DNA of 64,000 nt from Sphingobacterium sp. SGR-19 (GTDB lineage: Bacteria > Bacteroidota > Bacteroidia > Sphingobacteriales > Sphingobacteriaceae): assembly GCF_011043555.1 (NCBI RefSeq), contig NZ_JAAKGS010000002.1, forward strand, positions 558,001 through 622,000. The letters are read 5' to 3'. Below are positions 6,368-16,025 of this stretch, piece after piece; position 1 is the first letter of the stretch, and every line of letters starts with the position of its first letter. The notes below the pieces were generated by a model, which saw only the letters and a program-made list of their open reading frames with translations, searched no databases and had not been told where the DNA came from. Made by a program: the position numbers and the translations under genes.

Positions 6368-9300
6368 ATGGATTACAAGAAGATTAATAACCTTTTGGGA
6401 TGGATATGTGCGATCATTGCGACAGCAGTGTATGTCATGACGGTAGAGCGTACAGTGAGTTGGTGGGATTGTGGCGAATTTATTGCATCCGCTTATAAAA
6501 TGCAGATTGTGCACCAGCCAGGAGCACCGCTTTTTCTGATGATACAAAATATTTTCTCCAATTTGGCGATGGGTGATACCACCAAGATTGCTTTTTGGAT
6601 GAATATAGGCTCAGTTGTCTGTAGTGGTTTGACAATTCTCTTTCTGTTTTGGACAATTACAGCGTTGGCTCGGAAAGTATTCGTCGGGACTTCTCGCGAT
6701 GCTGAAGTTAGTCAGCCTCAACTGTTTTTGATCATGGCGTCCGGTGTGGTGGGTTCGTTGGCATACGCCTTTACGGATACATTTTGGTTTTCCGCAGTAG
6801 AATCGGAGGTCTATGCAATGTCTTCACTCTGCACTGCTGTTGTATTCTGGGCTATATTGAAATGGGAAGCACGGGCAGATGAAGCCCAGGCTGATAAATG
6901 GCTCATCCTCATCGCGTATGTGATGGGATTATCTATCGGTGTGCATTTGCTGAACTTGTTGGTTATCCCTGCTATCGCCTTGGTTGTTTATTTCCGTAAA
7001 ACGAAGCAAAGTACCGGAGCGGGAATTTTAAAGGCATTGGCTATAGGGGTCGTTGTATTAGGTTTTATCCTTTGGGGTGTTATTCAATATTCCGTTAAGA
7101 TTGCGGCGTATTTTGATTTGTTTTTTGTGAACACGCTAGGCTTAGGTTTTGGATCCGGACTTGCTTTCTTTATCATACTACTTGTTGGCGGATTGATCTA
7201 CGGTGTCTATTATTCCATTCAAAAGAAGAGGTACGTCTTGAATATAGCTATGATTAGTACGGCTTTTATTATTTTAGGATACAGTTCTTTCGCTATGATT
7301 ATGATCCGCGCAAAAGCTGATCCTACGTTAAACAATAGTGATCCAGACAATGCATTTTCATTTCTCAGTTATTTGAACAGAGAACAATACGGGGATGAAC
7401 CTCTTTTTAAAGGGAAGTTTTTTGATGCTCGGCTTACAAATATAGAAGATGGAAAGAAAGTATACCGCAAGGACGGAAATAAATATGTGGTCGCCAAACG
7501 TAATCCGGTATATAGTTACGATAGAGAAACGATATTTCCCCGAATTTACAGTGATAAAGGTGGCCACCCACAATATTATAGGGAATATTTGGGATTAGGG
7601 CCGAATGAAACACCGACGTTTGCCGATAACTTAAAGTTCTTCTTTGGTTATCAAATAGGGCATATGTATGGACGTTATTTTCTATGGAATTTTGCCGGCC
7701 GTCAAAATGACCAACAAGGACATGGCTCTTTTACCGAAGGAAATTGGATAAGTGGGATTAAACCCGTTGATAATGTGTTGGTTGGTGGGCAAGATGTCTT
7801 GCCGACCTCAACTAGAACAGATCCATCTCGCAATACCTATTTTTTCCTTCCACTTATCTTGGGGTTATTGGGAGCTTTTTGGCATTTTGGTAAGCGACAG
7901 CGCGATGCAGGTGTAGTTGGTCTATTGTTTTTCTTTACGGGTATCGCCATTGTGCTGTACTTGAACCAAAACCCGCTGCAGCCGCGTGAACGAGATTATG
8001 CTTATGCCGGCTCGTTTTACGCTTTCAGTATCTGGATGGGATTAGGCGTCATGGCGATTACCGATTTTCTCCGCAAGAAGGTAAATGTCAAGGTTGCAGG
8101 GTATGTTGCCGCGATTGTCGGCATATTGGCAGGCCCCGTTATCCTAATTGCCCAGAATTATAACGATCACAACCGTTCGGAAAAGTCTTTGGCTCGCGAT
8201 ATGGCTCGAAATTATTTGGAATCCTGTGCGCCCAATGCGATCTTGTTCAGTTACGGTGACAACGATACTTATCCACTATGGTATGTGCAGGAGGTTGAAG
8301 GCTTCCGTACAGACGTTCGTGTAGTCAATTTGAGTCTGCTTAGCGCCGATTGGTATATGAGACAGATGATGAAGAAAGTCAATGATGCTGATGCATTGCC
8401 GATTAATATCGATCCAGAATTGATTAAAGACGGCGTACGCGATGTGATTTATTATCAGGATTATAATATTCCGGGATACATTCCAGTGCAAGATCTCTTG
8501 AAGGTGATGTTGTCCGATAATCCACAGAATAAAGCGCAGCTACAGAGTGGTGAGTTTGTTAATGTGCTGCCAACTAAAAAAATGGAATTGGCGGTAGATA
8601 AACAAGCGATACTGGCAAATCATGTTGTTCCTAAAGAATGGGAGTCCGCTATCGTGGATACCATGCGTTGGACTTATAGTCAAAATCATGTGAGTCGTGC
8701 GGAGCTTTCTATGTTAGCAATTCTGGCGAACAATAATTGGGAACGTCCGATATATTATACGATTACGACTCCAGAAAGTAACTATATGGGGTTGGATAGG
8801 TATTTGGTAAACGAAGGTTTTGCTTATCGTTTGATGCCAGTTGATTTCGGACTGAAGGAAGGAGATCCTTCTACAATCGAGAACGTCGATCAAATCTACG
8901 ACAATGTGATGAATAAATTTTCATGGGGGAATATTGGCAACGCGTCCTATATAGATCCCGATTCCTATCGCTACATTAGTATGTATGTAGGATCGATATA
9001 TGGTCAATCAGCGCAACAGTTGCTGTCCGCAGGAGAAACGGATAAAGCGAAGAAATTGGTGTTGGACGCGTATGAGAATATGCCAAAAAGGGCTTTTCTC
9101 ATGTCGGAGGTGATGGGCTATGTTCCGCTGTTGGGGGCAATGTATGATGTAGGCGAAACCGCGAAGGCAAACGAAATTACACAACGGAACTTAACATTTA
9201 TCCGAGAGAACATGACCTATTACGAAGCAGTAGCACAAACGAAATCAAATGTAGAATACCAAAATATGCGGTTCGGTTTGGCATCGATCCAGCGGTACAA

Positions 9301-9397
9301 ACAATTGTTGGATGAGGTTAATCAGCCCGAGTTGCAAAAGCAAATTGATGGATTATATAATTCGTATAGACACTATTTTGAACAAGCAGGTGAATAA
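6368..9397 (+). CDS. DUF2723 family membrane protein (probable GT-C type glycosyltransferase)
   Basis: The 1009-residue protein has a polytopic N-terminal half with about 12 membrane segments and a soluble C-terminal part from about 560. The N-terminal WWDCGEF (32-38) and HQPGAPLF (49-56) are the family's signature loops; acidic residues in the first loop are typical of GT-C enzymes that use lipid-linked sugars. The family is near universal in Bacteroidota and is related to protein O-mannosyltransferases, so transfer of a sugar to periplasmic protein or lipid is the likely reaction, though the substrate cannot be read from the sequence. It is followed at 51 bp by pyrR. The length is normal. 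Confidence 0.88.
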   Translation: MDYKKINNLLGWICAIIATAVYVMTVERTVSWWDCGEFIASAYKMQIVHQPGAPLFLMIQNIFSNLAMGDTTKIAFWMNIGSVVCSGLTILFLFWTITALARKVFVGTSRDAEVSQPQLFLIMASGVVGSLAYAFTDTFWFSAVESEVYAMSSLCTAVVFWAILKWEARADEAQADKWLILIAYVMGLSIGVHLLNLLVIPAIALVVYFRKTKQSTGAGILKALAIGVVVLGFILWGVIQYSVKIAAYFDLFFVNTLGLGFGSGLAFFIILLVGGLIYGVYYSIQKKRYVLNIAMISTAFIILGYSSFAMIMIRAKADPTLNNSDPDNAFSFLSYLNREQYGDEPLFKGKFFDARLTNIEDGKKVYRKDGNKYVVAKRNPVYSYDRETIFPRIYSDKGGHPQYYREYLGLGPNETPTFADNLKFFFGYQIGHMYGRYFLWNFAGRQNDQQGHGSFTEGNWISGIKPVDNVLVGGQDVLPTSTRTDPSRNTYFFLPLILGLLGAFWHFGKRQRDAGVVGLLFFFTGIAIVLYLNQNPLQPRERDYAYAGSFYAFSIWMGLGVMAITDFLRKKVNVKVAGYVAAIVGILAGPVILIAQNYNDHNRSEKSLARDMARNYLESCAPNAILFSYGDNDTYPLWYVQEVEGFRTDVRVVNLSLLSADWYMRQMMKKVNDADALPINIDPELIKDGVRDVIYYQDYNIPGYIPVQDLLKVMLSDNPQNKAQLQSGEFVNVLPTKKMELAVDKQAILANHVVPKEWESAIVDTMRWTYSQNHVSRAELSMLAILANNNWERPIYYTITTPESNYMGLDRYLVNEGFAYRLMPVDFGLKEGDPSTIENVDQIYDNVMNKFSWGNIGNASYIDPDSYRYISMYVGSIYGQSAQQLLSAGETDKAKKLVLDAYENMPKRAFLMSEVMGYVPLLGAMYDVGETAKANEITQRNLTFIRENMTYYEAVAQTKSNVEYQNMRFGLASIQRYKQLLDEVNQPELQKQIDGLYNSYRHYFEQAGE

Positions 9398-9424
9398 AAA
9401 CAGGAAAAGCCCAAAAAAATACGT

Positions 9425-9432
9425 TATTTTTG
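9425..9432 (+). promoter_or_regulatory. Candidate pyrR -7 box
   Basis: TATTTTTG matches TAnnTTTG, 17 bp before the pyrR start codon. No TTG -33 box is seen at the expected distance, so the call is weak. Confidence 0.35.
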
Positions 9433-9448
9433 CTTAAATATTCCCGTG

Positions 9449-9994
9449 ATGAAACAATCCATTTTATTAGAAGGAGCCAAATTTCAGATAACAATTAAGC
9501 GTCTTTGCCAACAACTGATTGAGAATCATGGCGATTTTTCTAATGCCGTACTCATGGGGATTCAACCACGTGGCACTTATCTGGCAAAACGTATCCAAAA
9601 GGAACTTAAAACAATGACCGGTGTGGAGGTGCAGTTGGGTGTTTTGGATATTACGTTTTACCGGGACGACTTTCGGATGAAAGGTGCTAATCCGTTGGCA
9701 GCAAACAGTACGGATATCGACTTTATGGTGGATGATAAAAACGTTATTTTGATTGACGATGTGCTGTGGACTGGACGGACTATCCGTTCCGCTATGGATG
9801 CCATACAGGCTTTTGGTAGACCGGGGAAAATGGAACTCCTGGTGCTTGTCGATCGTCGTTTTTCCCGTCAAATACCTATTCAACCTGACTATATCGGTAT
9901 ACAAGTGGATTCCATAGATTCACAAAAAGTGATCGTGAGCTGGCAGGATATTGACGATGCAGATAGCATTGTGCTGATTACGGAAAAGAAATAA
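9449..9994 (+). CDS. pyrR: PyrR-type phosphoribosyltransferase, pyrimidine regulator
   Basis: The 181-residue protein is a type I phosphoribosyltransferase. The PRPP-binding loop is VILIDDVLWTGRT (about residues 100-112), and MGIQPRGTYLAKRI near 38-50 with VLDITFYRDDFR near 67-77 are strongly PyrR-like. PyrR proteins bind pyr mRNA leaders in Firmicutes and also have uracil phosphoribosyltransferase activity. It is placed directly before pyrB with 22 bp between, supporting a role in UMP control or salvage. No PyrR-binding hairpin was recognised in the short leader. A GTG one codon upstream is possible, but the ATG at 9449 is preferred. Confidence 0.9.
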   Translation: MKQSILLEGAKFQITIKRLCQQLIENHGDFSNAVLMGIQPRGTYLAKRIQKELKTMTGVEVQLGVLDITFYRDDFRMKGANPLAANSTDIDFMVDDKNVILIDDVLWTGRTIRSAMDAIQAFGRPGKMELLVLVDRRFSRQIPIQPDYIGIQVDSIDSQKVIVSWQDIDDADSIVLITEKK

Positions 9995-10016
9995 AGCGAA
10001 AGAAAATTTTCACAAC

Positions 10017-10955
10017 ATGTCAACGACAATAGAGCAGCTAAGTACAAGACATCTTCTAGGAATAAAGGATCTGAATGAAAACGACATTCAACTTATCCTA
10101 GATACAGCGGCAAATTTTAAGGAAGTATTGAATCGCCCTATAAAGAAAGTACCTTCCCTACGGGATATAACCATAGCAAATGTCTTTTTCGAAAATTCTA
10201 CGCGTACACGATTGTCATTTGAACTGGCGGAAAAACGCCTTTCGGCCGATACCATCAATTTTGCAGCTTCTTCTTCGTCTGTAAGCAAAGGTGAAACTCT
10301 GATTGATACGGTCAATAATATTTTGGCTATGAAAGTCGATATGATTGTCATGCGCCATCCGTATGCCGGTGCTGGTATTTTCTTAAGTAAACATATTGAT
10401 GCCCAGATTGTCAATGCTGGAGATGGCGCTCACGAACATCCTACACAAGCGTTGCTCGATTCTTTTTCTATTCGGGAACGGTTTGGCGATGTCGCCGGAC
10501 GAAAAGTGGCCATCATCGGCGATATATTGCATTCACGTGTTGCATTATCGAATATCCTCTGCTTGCAAAAGCAGGGAGCGGAGGTCATGGTTTGTGGGCC
10601 AACGACCCTAATTCCGAAATACATCAGCTCACTTGGCGTCAAAGTGGAACATAATCTGCGCAAGGCTTTACAGTGGTGTGACGTAGCTAATATGTTACGC
10701 ATCCAGCTTGAACGGCAGGATATAGGTTATTTTCCCTCTTTGCGTGAATATTCCATGCTTTACGGACTCAATAAAGATATATTGGACTCCTTAGACAAGG
10801 AAATTACCATTATGCATCCCGGTCCCATCAATCGGGGAGTGGAGATTACATCAGATGTAGCAGATAGTAAACATTCCATTATCTTGGAGCAGGTGGAAAA
10901 CGGTGTGGCCGTACGCATGGCTGTGCTATATCTCCTTGCAGGCCAACGGGGGTAA
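10017..10955 (+). CDS. pyrB: Aspartate carbamoyltransferase, catalytic subunit
   Basis: The enzyme joins carbamoyl phosphate and aspartate in de novo pyrimidine synthesis. The 312-residue product has the carbamoyl-phosphate loop STRTR (61-65), the HPTQ motif (141-144), the aspartate-side loop around MLRIQLER, and the late MHPGPINRG motif near 270. The length is normal for a catalytic chain; no pyrI regulatory-subunit gene follows. It probably shares a transcript with pyrR and ends at a strong terminator. Confidence 0.97.
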   Translation: MSTTIEQLSTRHLLGIKDLNENDIQLILDTAANFKEVLNRPIKKVPSLRDITIANVFFENSTRTRLSFELAEKRLSADTINFAASSSSVSKGETLIDTVNNILAMKVDMIVMRHPYAGAGIFLSKHIDAQIVNAGDGAHEHPTQALLDSFSIRERFGDVAGRKVAIIGDILHSRVALSNILCLQKQGAEVMVCGPTTLIPKYISSLGVKVEHNLRKALQWCDVANMLRIQLERQDIGYFPSLREYSMLYGLNKDILDSLDKEITIMHPGPINRGVEITSDVADSKHSIILEQVENGVAVRMAVLYLLAGQRG

Positions 10956-11000
10956 GGTGTAAAGGTCTGCCTTTAAGTTTGACCAAAATATAAAAAATAA

Positions 11001-11036
11001 AAATATGCCCGACTTTTAGAAGCCGGGCATATTTTT
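11001..11036 (+). terminator. Terminator after pyrB
   Basis: ATATGCCCG (11003-11011) pairs with CGGGCATAT (11024-11032), with additional CTT/AAG pairing in the loop region, followed by a T run. Confidence 0.9.
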
Positions 11037-11200
11037 TGGGTAAAAAGTTCGTTATAAATGCATGGTTACCAACAGATGTTAAGAACTTTTGAGGAAAACG
11101 TGAAAGTTTAGTTATAATTTAGTATCCTGAAGAATTGAGCCTTGAGGTGAGGCGTTTTCATGTATAATGCGAAGATTTAGTTGTTGAATAATTCATCAGT

Positions 11201-14200
11201 ATGAATAAGAAAATTTATGGTGTAGGAGTGGCATTGAGTTTAATGGGAACCACAGCGTTTGGACAACAAACGGCCTGGCAACAGATAAACAATGCATACA
11301 AATCCGGAATGGAGTTGTTTGAAAGAGGGAAATTTAGCTCCGCTGCAAAGCAATTTGATCGGTTCGAAGACATCCGGACTAAATCTACCTTGCAACTGGA
11401 CGAAACGGAAGAACTTACCCTGATCAAAGAAAATGTTCGTTTTTATCAGGCTATCTGTGCACTGGAGTTAGGCGATACCAACGCCGAATCCCGTTTCTTG
11501 AAATATATTAAAGATTATCCGGCTAGCGCCAATTCGAAAGCTGCCTATTTTCAGATAGGACGGTCATATTACGCGAAGAAAGACTACACGAAGGCCATCG
11601 AGTGGTTTGAGAAGATTGATAGCAAGAATCTTGCGGGAGCGGAAAACGTTGAATATCGTTTTAAATTGGCTTATGCGAAATTTATGACGAATGACTACGA
11701 AGCCTCCAAGCCACTATTTGAGCGATTGAAGGATGAAAGTGGTCCATATCAGGAAGCATCTATTTACTACTATGCCTATTTGAGCTATTTGGACGCTGAA
11801 TACAAAACAGCATTAAATGAGTTTGAACGACTTGAGGGTTCGAAAACTTACGAGAATAGCTATCCTTATTATATTACGGCTCTTTACTTTTTGGATAAGC
11901 GCTATGATGATGTATTGAACTACGCTTTGCCTATTTTGGACCGTACCAAGCAAGAGAACGAAACGGAACTCTTCCGTATTGTGGCGGCGACTTATTTCAT
12001 TAAAGGAGATTTAGAAAAATCAAAAAATTATTACGATAAATTTCAAGCGCAAGATCAAGGTAAAACACAGAACAATCAAGACAGCTATCAGATAGGTTAT
12101 ATTGCTTATAGACTGAAGGACTACGATAAAGCCATCAGTGAATTGGAAAAGTTGAGCGAGCCGGATGCCTATTACCAGAGCGCGATGATTACGCTGGGGG
12201 ATGCTTTTTTGAAAACCGGAAATAAACAAAGTGCACGTAACGCTTTCTTTAGGGCTTCAAAATTGGATTTTGACCCAGAGCTTAAAGAAGAAGGTCTTTT
12301 TAATTACGCGAAGCTTTCTTACGAGTTGGAGTTTCATCAGGTAGCATTGGACGCGACGCAGGAATATTTAGATACGTACCCACGTTCAACTCGTTTGGAA
12401 GAAGCAAAAACCTTATTGGCAGAGGTGTTATTAAGTACAAAAAACTACCGTGCTGCGGTCGATATTTTGGAAGGCATCGGAAAGCGTGGTCGGGAGGCTA
12501 ATGCCGCTTACCAAAAAGTAACTTATTATCGTGGACTGGAATTCTATAATGAACGCGCTTTTGAGAACGCGATCTCTATGTTTATGCGCTCTGAAGCCCA
12601 TCGGTATGATGAGGAGATATACGCATTAGCGTTGTATTGGAAAGCCGAAGCGATGTATGAGGTACGCAAATATGGCGAGGCGGTGGTCAATTTTAACAAG
12701 TTCATGCAACTGCCGGCAGCGCGTAAAACAGACGTCTATAGTTATGCTAACTATGCTTTAGCTTATGCGGCATTCCGTAACGATCGTTATAATACAGCAG
12801 CGAACTATTTTGAGCGCTTTTTGGCAACAGGTAGTAAAGGAGGAATCGAATTAAATACGCGCAACGATGCCATTGCTCGTTTAGCAGACTCTTATTTCGG
12901 TATGAAAAACTACGGTAGAGCTATGGAGTATTATAATCGGCTGATTAGCTCGAATGCGGCAAGCCAAGATTACGCATTGTTCCAAAGAGGGATTATACAG
13001 GGGCTACAAGGAGATAACAATTCAAAAATCGCTACATTAAATTCAGTTGTAGCAAAGTATCCAAAATCAAATTATGCAGATGATGTGGCCTTTGAGATTC
13101 CCTATACCTATTTCTTAATGGGAGATCATGACCGTGCTATTGATGGGCTACAGAAGATGGTGGAAGATTACCCGCGTAGTAGTTATGTGCCGCGCGCACT
13201 CGTGACAATTGGATTGGTACAATATAACAAAAATGATAACGACGCGGCGTTAAAGACCTTCCAACGTGTAGTTGATCAATATGCTATAACCGATGAAGCT
13301 CAGCAGGCCATGCGTTCTATCGAGAATATTTACCTAGATAAAGGAGATGCAACGGGATATATCCGTTATGCAACGAGTACCAATATCGGTGATTTGAGTA
13401 CTGCGGAACAAGATGCACATACGTTTAGTGTAGCAAAGACATTATTCGATAGAGGTAACTATCAAGGAGCAGTCGAAGCAACCAACGCTTATTTTGATAA
13501 ATTTCCGAAACCAATCCAGGAAAAACATGCTCGCTTTATCCGAGGAGAAAGTTATGCGCGATTAGGTAAGGACAATGAAGCTCTCCATGATTTTAATATT
13601 ATCATGAACGATTGGACAAGTGCCTATACCGAACAAACGTTGGTTAGTGTTGCTAAATTACATCTAAACAAAAAAGCGTACAATGAGGCCGTGCAGGTAT
13701 TGCGAAAACTAGAATTGACTTCCGAGTATAAGTCGAATTATGGTTTTGCGATCAAAAATCAGTTGATCGCCTACTATAATATAGGGGATTACGTAGAGAC
13801 ACAGACCTACGCTAAATTGGTAAAAGAGCATGATAAATCTTCCGAAGAAGATATCGCGCTTGCACATCTTTATTCCGGTAAAGCATATGTGGCGACCAAT
13901 AAGCCAGCAGAAGCGTTGAAAGAATTTAACCTAGCGGCATTGAAGAGTAATACGATTACCGGTGCGGAAGCCAGATACCTTGTGGCAGAGCAACAATTGA
14001 AAGCGAAGCAATACGACAAAGCGATTGAGTCAGCATTTGATATCTCCAATACTTTTTCTTCGTACGACTATTGGGTGGCTAAAGGATTTATTCTTATGGC
14101 CGATGCCTATGCCGGGAAAGGCGATACCTTCCAAGCCAAATCAACATTGGAAAGTGTAATAGACAATTATGATAATGAAGAGGATGATGTGCTGAAAGAA

Positions 14201-14230
14201 GCTACGTCCCGTTTACAAAAATTGAAATAA
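11201..14230 (+). CDS. Large periplasmic tetratricopeptide repeat protein
   Basis: The 1009-residue protein starts with a signal peptide (MNKKIYGVGVALSLMGTTAFGQ) and is then built almost wholly of TPR-like helical pairs, for example AAYFQIGRSYYAKKDYTKAIEW near 112-133 and repeated units of the form Y..A......G.Y..A. No catalytic motif is seen. Such proteins act as protein-binding scaffolds. It is the first gene of a tightly spaced series (beta-barrel, HU/SPOR, ExbB, ExbD, TonB-like), so a role in an energised envelope machine is likely by context. The partner is unknown. Confidence 0.85.
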   Translation: MNKKIYGVGVALSLMGTTAFGQQTAWQQINNAYKSGMELFERGKFSSAAKQFDRFEDIRTKSTLQLDETEELTLIKENVRFYQAICALELGDTNAESRFLKYIKDYPASANSKAAYFQIGRSYYAKKDYTKAIEWFEKIDSKNLAGAENVEYRFKLAYAKFMTNDYEASKPLFERLKDESGPYQEASIYYYAYLSYLDAEYKTALNEFERLEGSKTYENSYPYYITALYFLDKRYDDVLNYALPILDRTKQENETELFRIVAATYFIKGDLEKSKNYYDKFQAQDQGKTQNNQDSYQIGYIAYRLKDYDKAISELEKLSEPDAYYQSAMITLGDAFLKTGNKQSARNAFFRASKLDFDPELKEEGLFNYAKLSYELEFHQVALDATQEYLDTYPRSTRLEEAKTLLAEVLLSTKNYRAAVDILEGIGKRGREANAAYQKVTYYRGLEFYNERAFENAISMFMRSEAHRYDEEIYALALYWKAEAMYEVRKYGEAVVNFNKFMQLPAARKTDVYSYANYALAYAAFRNDRYNTAANYFERFLATGSKGGIELNTRNDAIARLADSYFGMKNYGRAMEYYNRLISSNAASQDYALFQRGIIQGLQGDNNSKIATLNSVVAKYPKSNYADDVAFEIPYTYFLMGDHDRAIDGLQKMVEDYPRSSYVPRALVTIGLVQYNKNDNDAALKTFQRVVDQYAITDEAQQAMRSIENIYLDKGDATGYIRYATSTNIGDLSTAEQDAHTFSVAKTLFDRGNYQGAVEATNAYFDKFPKPIQEKHARFIRGESYARLGKDNEALHDFNIIMNDWTSAYTEQTLVSVAKLHLNKKAYNEAVQVLRKLELTSEYKSNYGFAIKNQLIAYYNIGDYVETQTYAKLVKEHDKSSEEDIALAHLYSGKAYVATNKPAEALKEFNLAALKSNTITGAEARYLVAEQQLKAKQYDKAIESAFDISNTFSSYDYWVAKGFILMADAYAGKGDTFQAKSTLESVIDNYDNEEDDVLKEATSRLQKLK

Positions 14231-14245
14231 GTAAGAATAGGAAGA

Positions 14246-15985
14246 ATGATGAAGCATAAAACAGTATTTAAGAATTACGCTATCATGGCGTTGTTACTTG
14301 GTATAGGTGTGGAGGGATATGCACAGCAGCGGGATACCGTTCCGGATAGACCGGTAACGATCGATTCTTTTGACATCGTCCGTGACTATAGACCTATTCT
14401 TGCAGATGCGGTTAAGATTCGCCGCAGTCCAGATATGACAAACAAGCGCAGTTACATGCCAAAACTGTCCTACGGAAATATACCGGACAAAAAGTTGGAT
14501 ATCAATACAGGATTAAAAGAACTGGATGTGCAGGAAACGCCCTTCTCACAAGCGCAAAACCTACAAAGCAATTACGTGAAGTTTGGTTTAGGGAATTTCA
14601 ATACGATCTTAGGCGAGGGGTATTTCTCGTATGATGAGTATGAGGATATGCAGGTAGGTGGATTCCTAAAACATTTAAGTCAAAAAGGAAGTCTGGAAGG
14701 ACAGAAGTTTTCACGTCAGGAAGTGGGTGTATTCGGCAGACGGATTTTACCATTATTTACAGTAGATGGTTTAGTAGGCTATAACCGTTATGCTACCAAC
14801 TTTTATGGGATACCGTTGGCGGACGATGGTATGACGATTTTAAATCCGTCACTCGAGAGTCAGGCATTTAACGATATTTATTTTACCGGCGAGCTGACAA
14901 GTAACTACGATCCGAACGATGACGAAGCGCTTAGCTATTCCACAAAGTTGGACGCTTACTCGTTCAGTGACAAGTTTGATGCGAAAGAAACATCTGTCGC
15001 GCTATCCGCATATTTAAATAAGCGCGTGAATGCTTTTAATGTTGGCGCAAATGTGAGTGTGGACATAAACAGTGTGGATGGAACCAACAATGTAGCTAAT
15101 GGTGGACGAACAAAGAACTCGCTGGCCATTTTAAATCCGTATATCCGTTTTAAAGGAGATAACTACGCTATTACATTAGGGGCTAACTTTATCCCGGAGT
15201 TCGGAGATAGTACGAGCTTCAACATTTTCCCTTCTGCGGAAGTGGACTTTGCTCTGGCGCCGGAATACTTCCATATTTTTGGAGGAGTGAACGGTGGTGT
15301 GAAAAAAGCATCTTATCGTGAATTTGCCAGACAGAACCCGTTCTTAGGCCCTAACCCTGCTATCCAGAATATGGTAGAGCGTTTACACGTTTTTGGAGGT
15401 ATTAAAGGTAATGCAGGAGCAACATTCGGTTATAAAGTGAAAGCCATATACCGGCAATTGGAAGGTATGCCATTGTTCGTGAACAATACGGAGAGACCTT
15501 TCCAGTTTGATTTGGTATATGATGGCAATGGCGATAAAGCAGTAAAACATGTGGGTATAGAAGGAGAACTAAACGTTCGCCTTTCCGAATTGGTGAATTT
15601 GGGCGGTCGCTTGAATATTGACCAGTATACAACAGCGCAGCAAGAGGAAGCTTGGCATACACCAAAACTACGTTTAGCAGCAAATGCACGCTTTAATATT
15701 TCTGAAAAATTGTATATAGACGCAGAGGCATTGTTCCATGGGGTCTCCTATGGGAAAGCCTTTGATTATGATGCAACCACGGGAGGCGTAATATCGGCAG
15801 ATGATTACTATAGAAAAGAAGTACCTTCCTTTTTTGATTTGAGTGCAGGAGCAGAGTATAAGGCGACTAAGCAACTGGGGCTATTCGTTAAAGCAAACAA
15901 TATTTTCAATACAGAATACCAAACATATTTATATTATCCGAAACTCGGATTTAACATCCTCGGGGGGGTAAATTTTTCATTTTAA
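14246..15985 (+). CDS. Outer-membrane beta-barrel protein, TonB-dependent receptor-like
   Basis: The 579-residue protein has a signal peptide ending near AQQ (residues 26-28) and a long series of alternating beta-strand segments ending in phenylalanine (GFNILGGVNFSF), the mark of an outer-membrane barrel. The C-terminal part LFVKANNIFNTEYQTYLYYP is very like the end of TonB-dependent receptors. No complete plug domain is evident and it is shorter than true receptors. It starts 15 bp after the TPR gene and precedes the HU/SPOR gene, with ExbB/ExbD/TonB homologues further on. It may be the outer-membrane member of one complex; this is inference. Confidence 0.75.
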   Translation: MMKHKTVFKNYAIMALLLGIGVEGYAQQRDTVPDRPVTIDSFDIVRDYRPILADAVKIRRSPDMTNKRSYMPKLSYGNIPDKKLDINTGLKELDVQETPFSQAQNLQSNYVKFGLGNFNTILGEGYFSYDEYEDMQVGGFLKHLSQKGSLEGQKFSRQEVGVFGRRILPLFTVDGLVGYNRYATNFYGIPLADDGMTILNPSLESQAFNDIYFTGELTSNYDPNDDEALSYSTKLDAYSFSDKFDAKETSVALSAYLNKRVNAFNVGANVSVDINSVDGTNNVANGGRTKNSLAILNPYIRFKGDNYAITLGANFIPEFGDSTSFNIFPSAEVDFALAPEYFHIFGGVNGGVKKASYREFARQNPFLGPNPAIQNMVERLHVFGGIKGNAGATFGYKVKAIYRQLEGMPLFVNNTERPFQFDLVYDGNGDKAVKHVGIEGELNVRLSELVNLGGRLNIDQYTTAQQEEAWHTPKLRLAANARFNISEKLYIDAEALFHGVSYGKAFDYDATTGGVISADDYYRKEVPSFFDLSAGAEYKATKQLGLFVKANNIFNTEYQTYLYYPKLGFNILGGVNFSF

Positions 15986-16025
15986 TCACAGAACATTATA
16001 ACTTTGTAAGTTAATAGAAAATAGG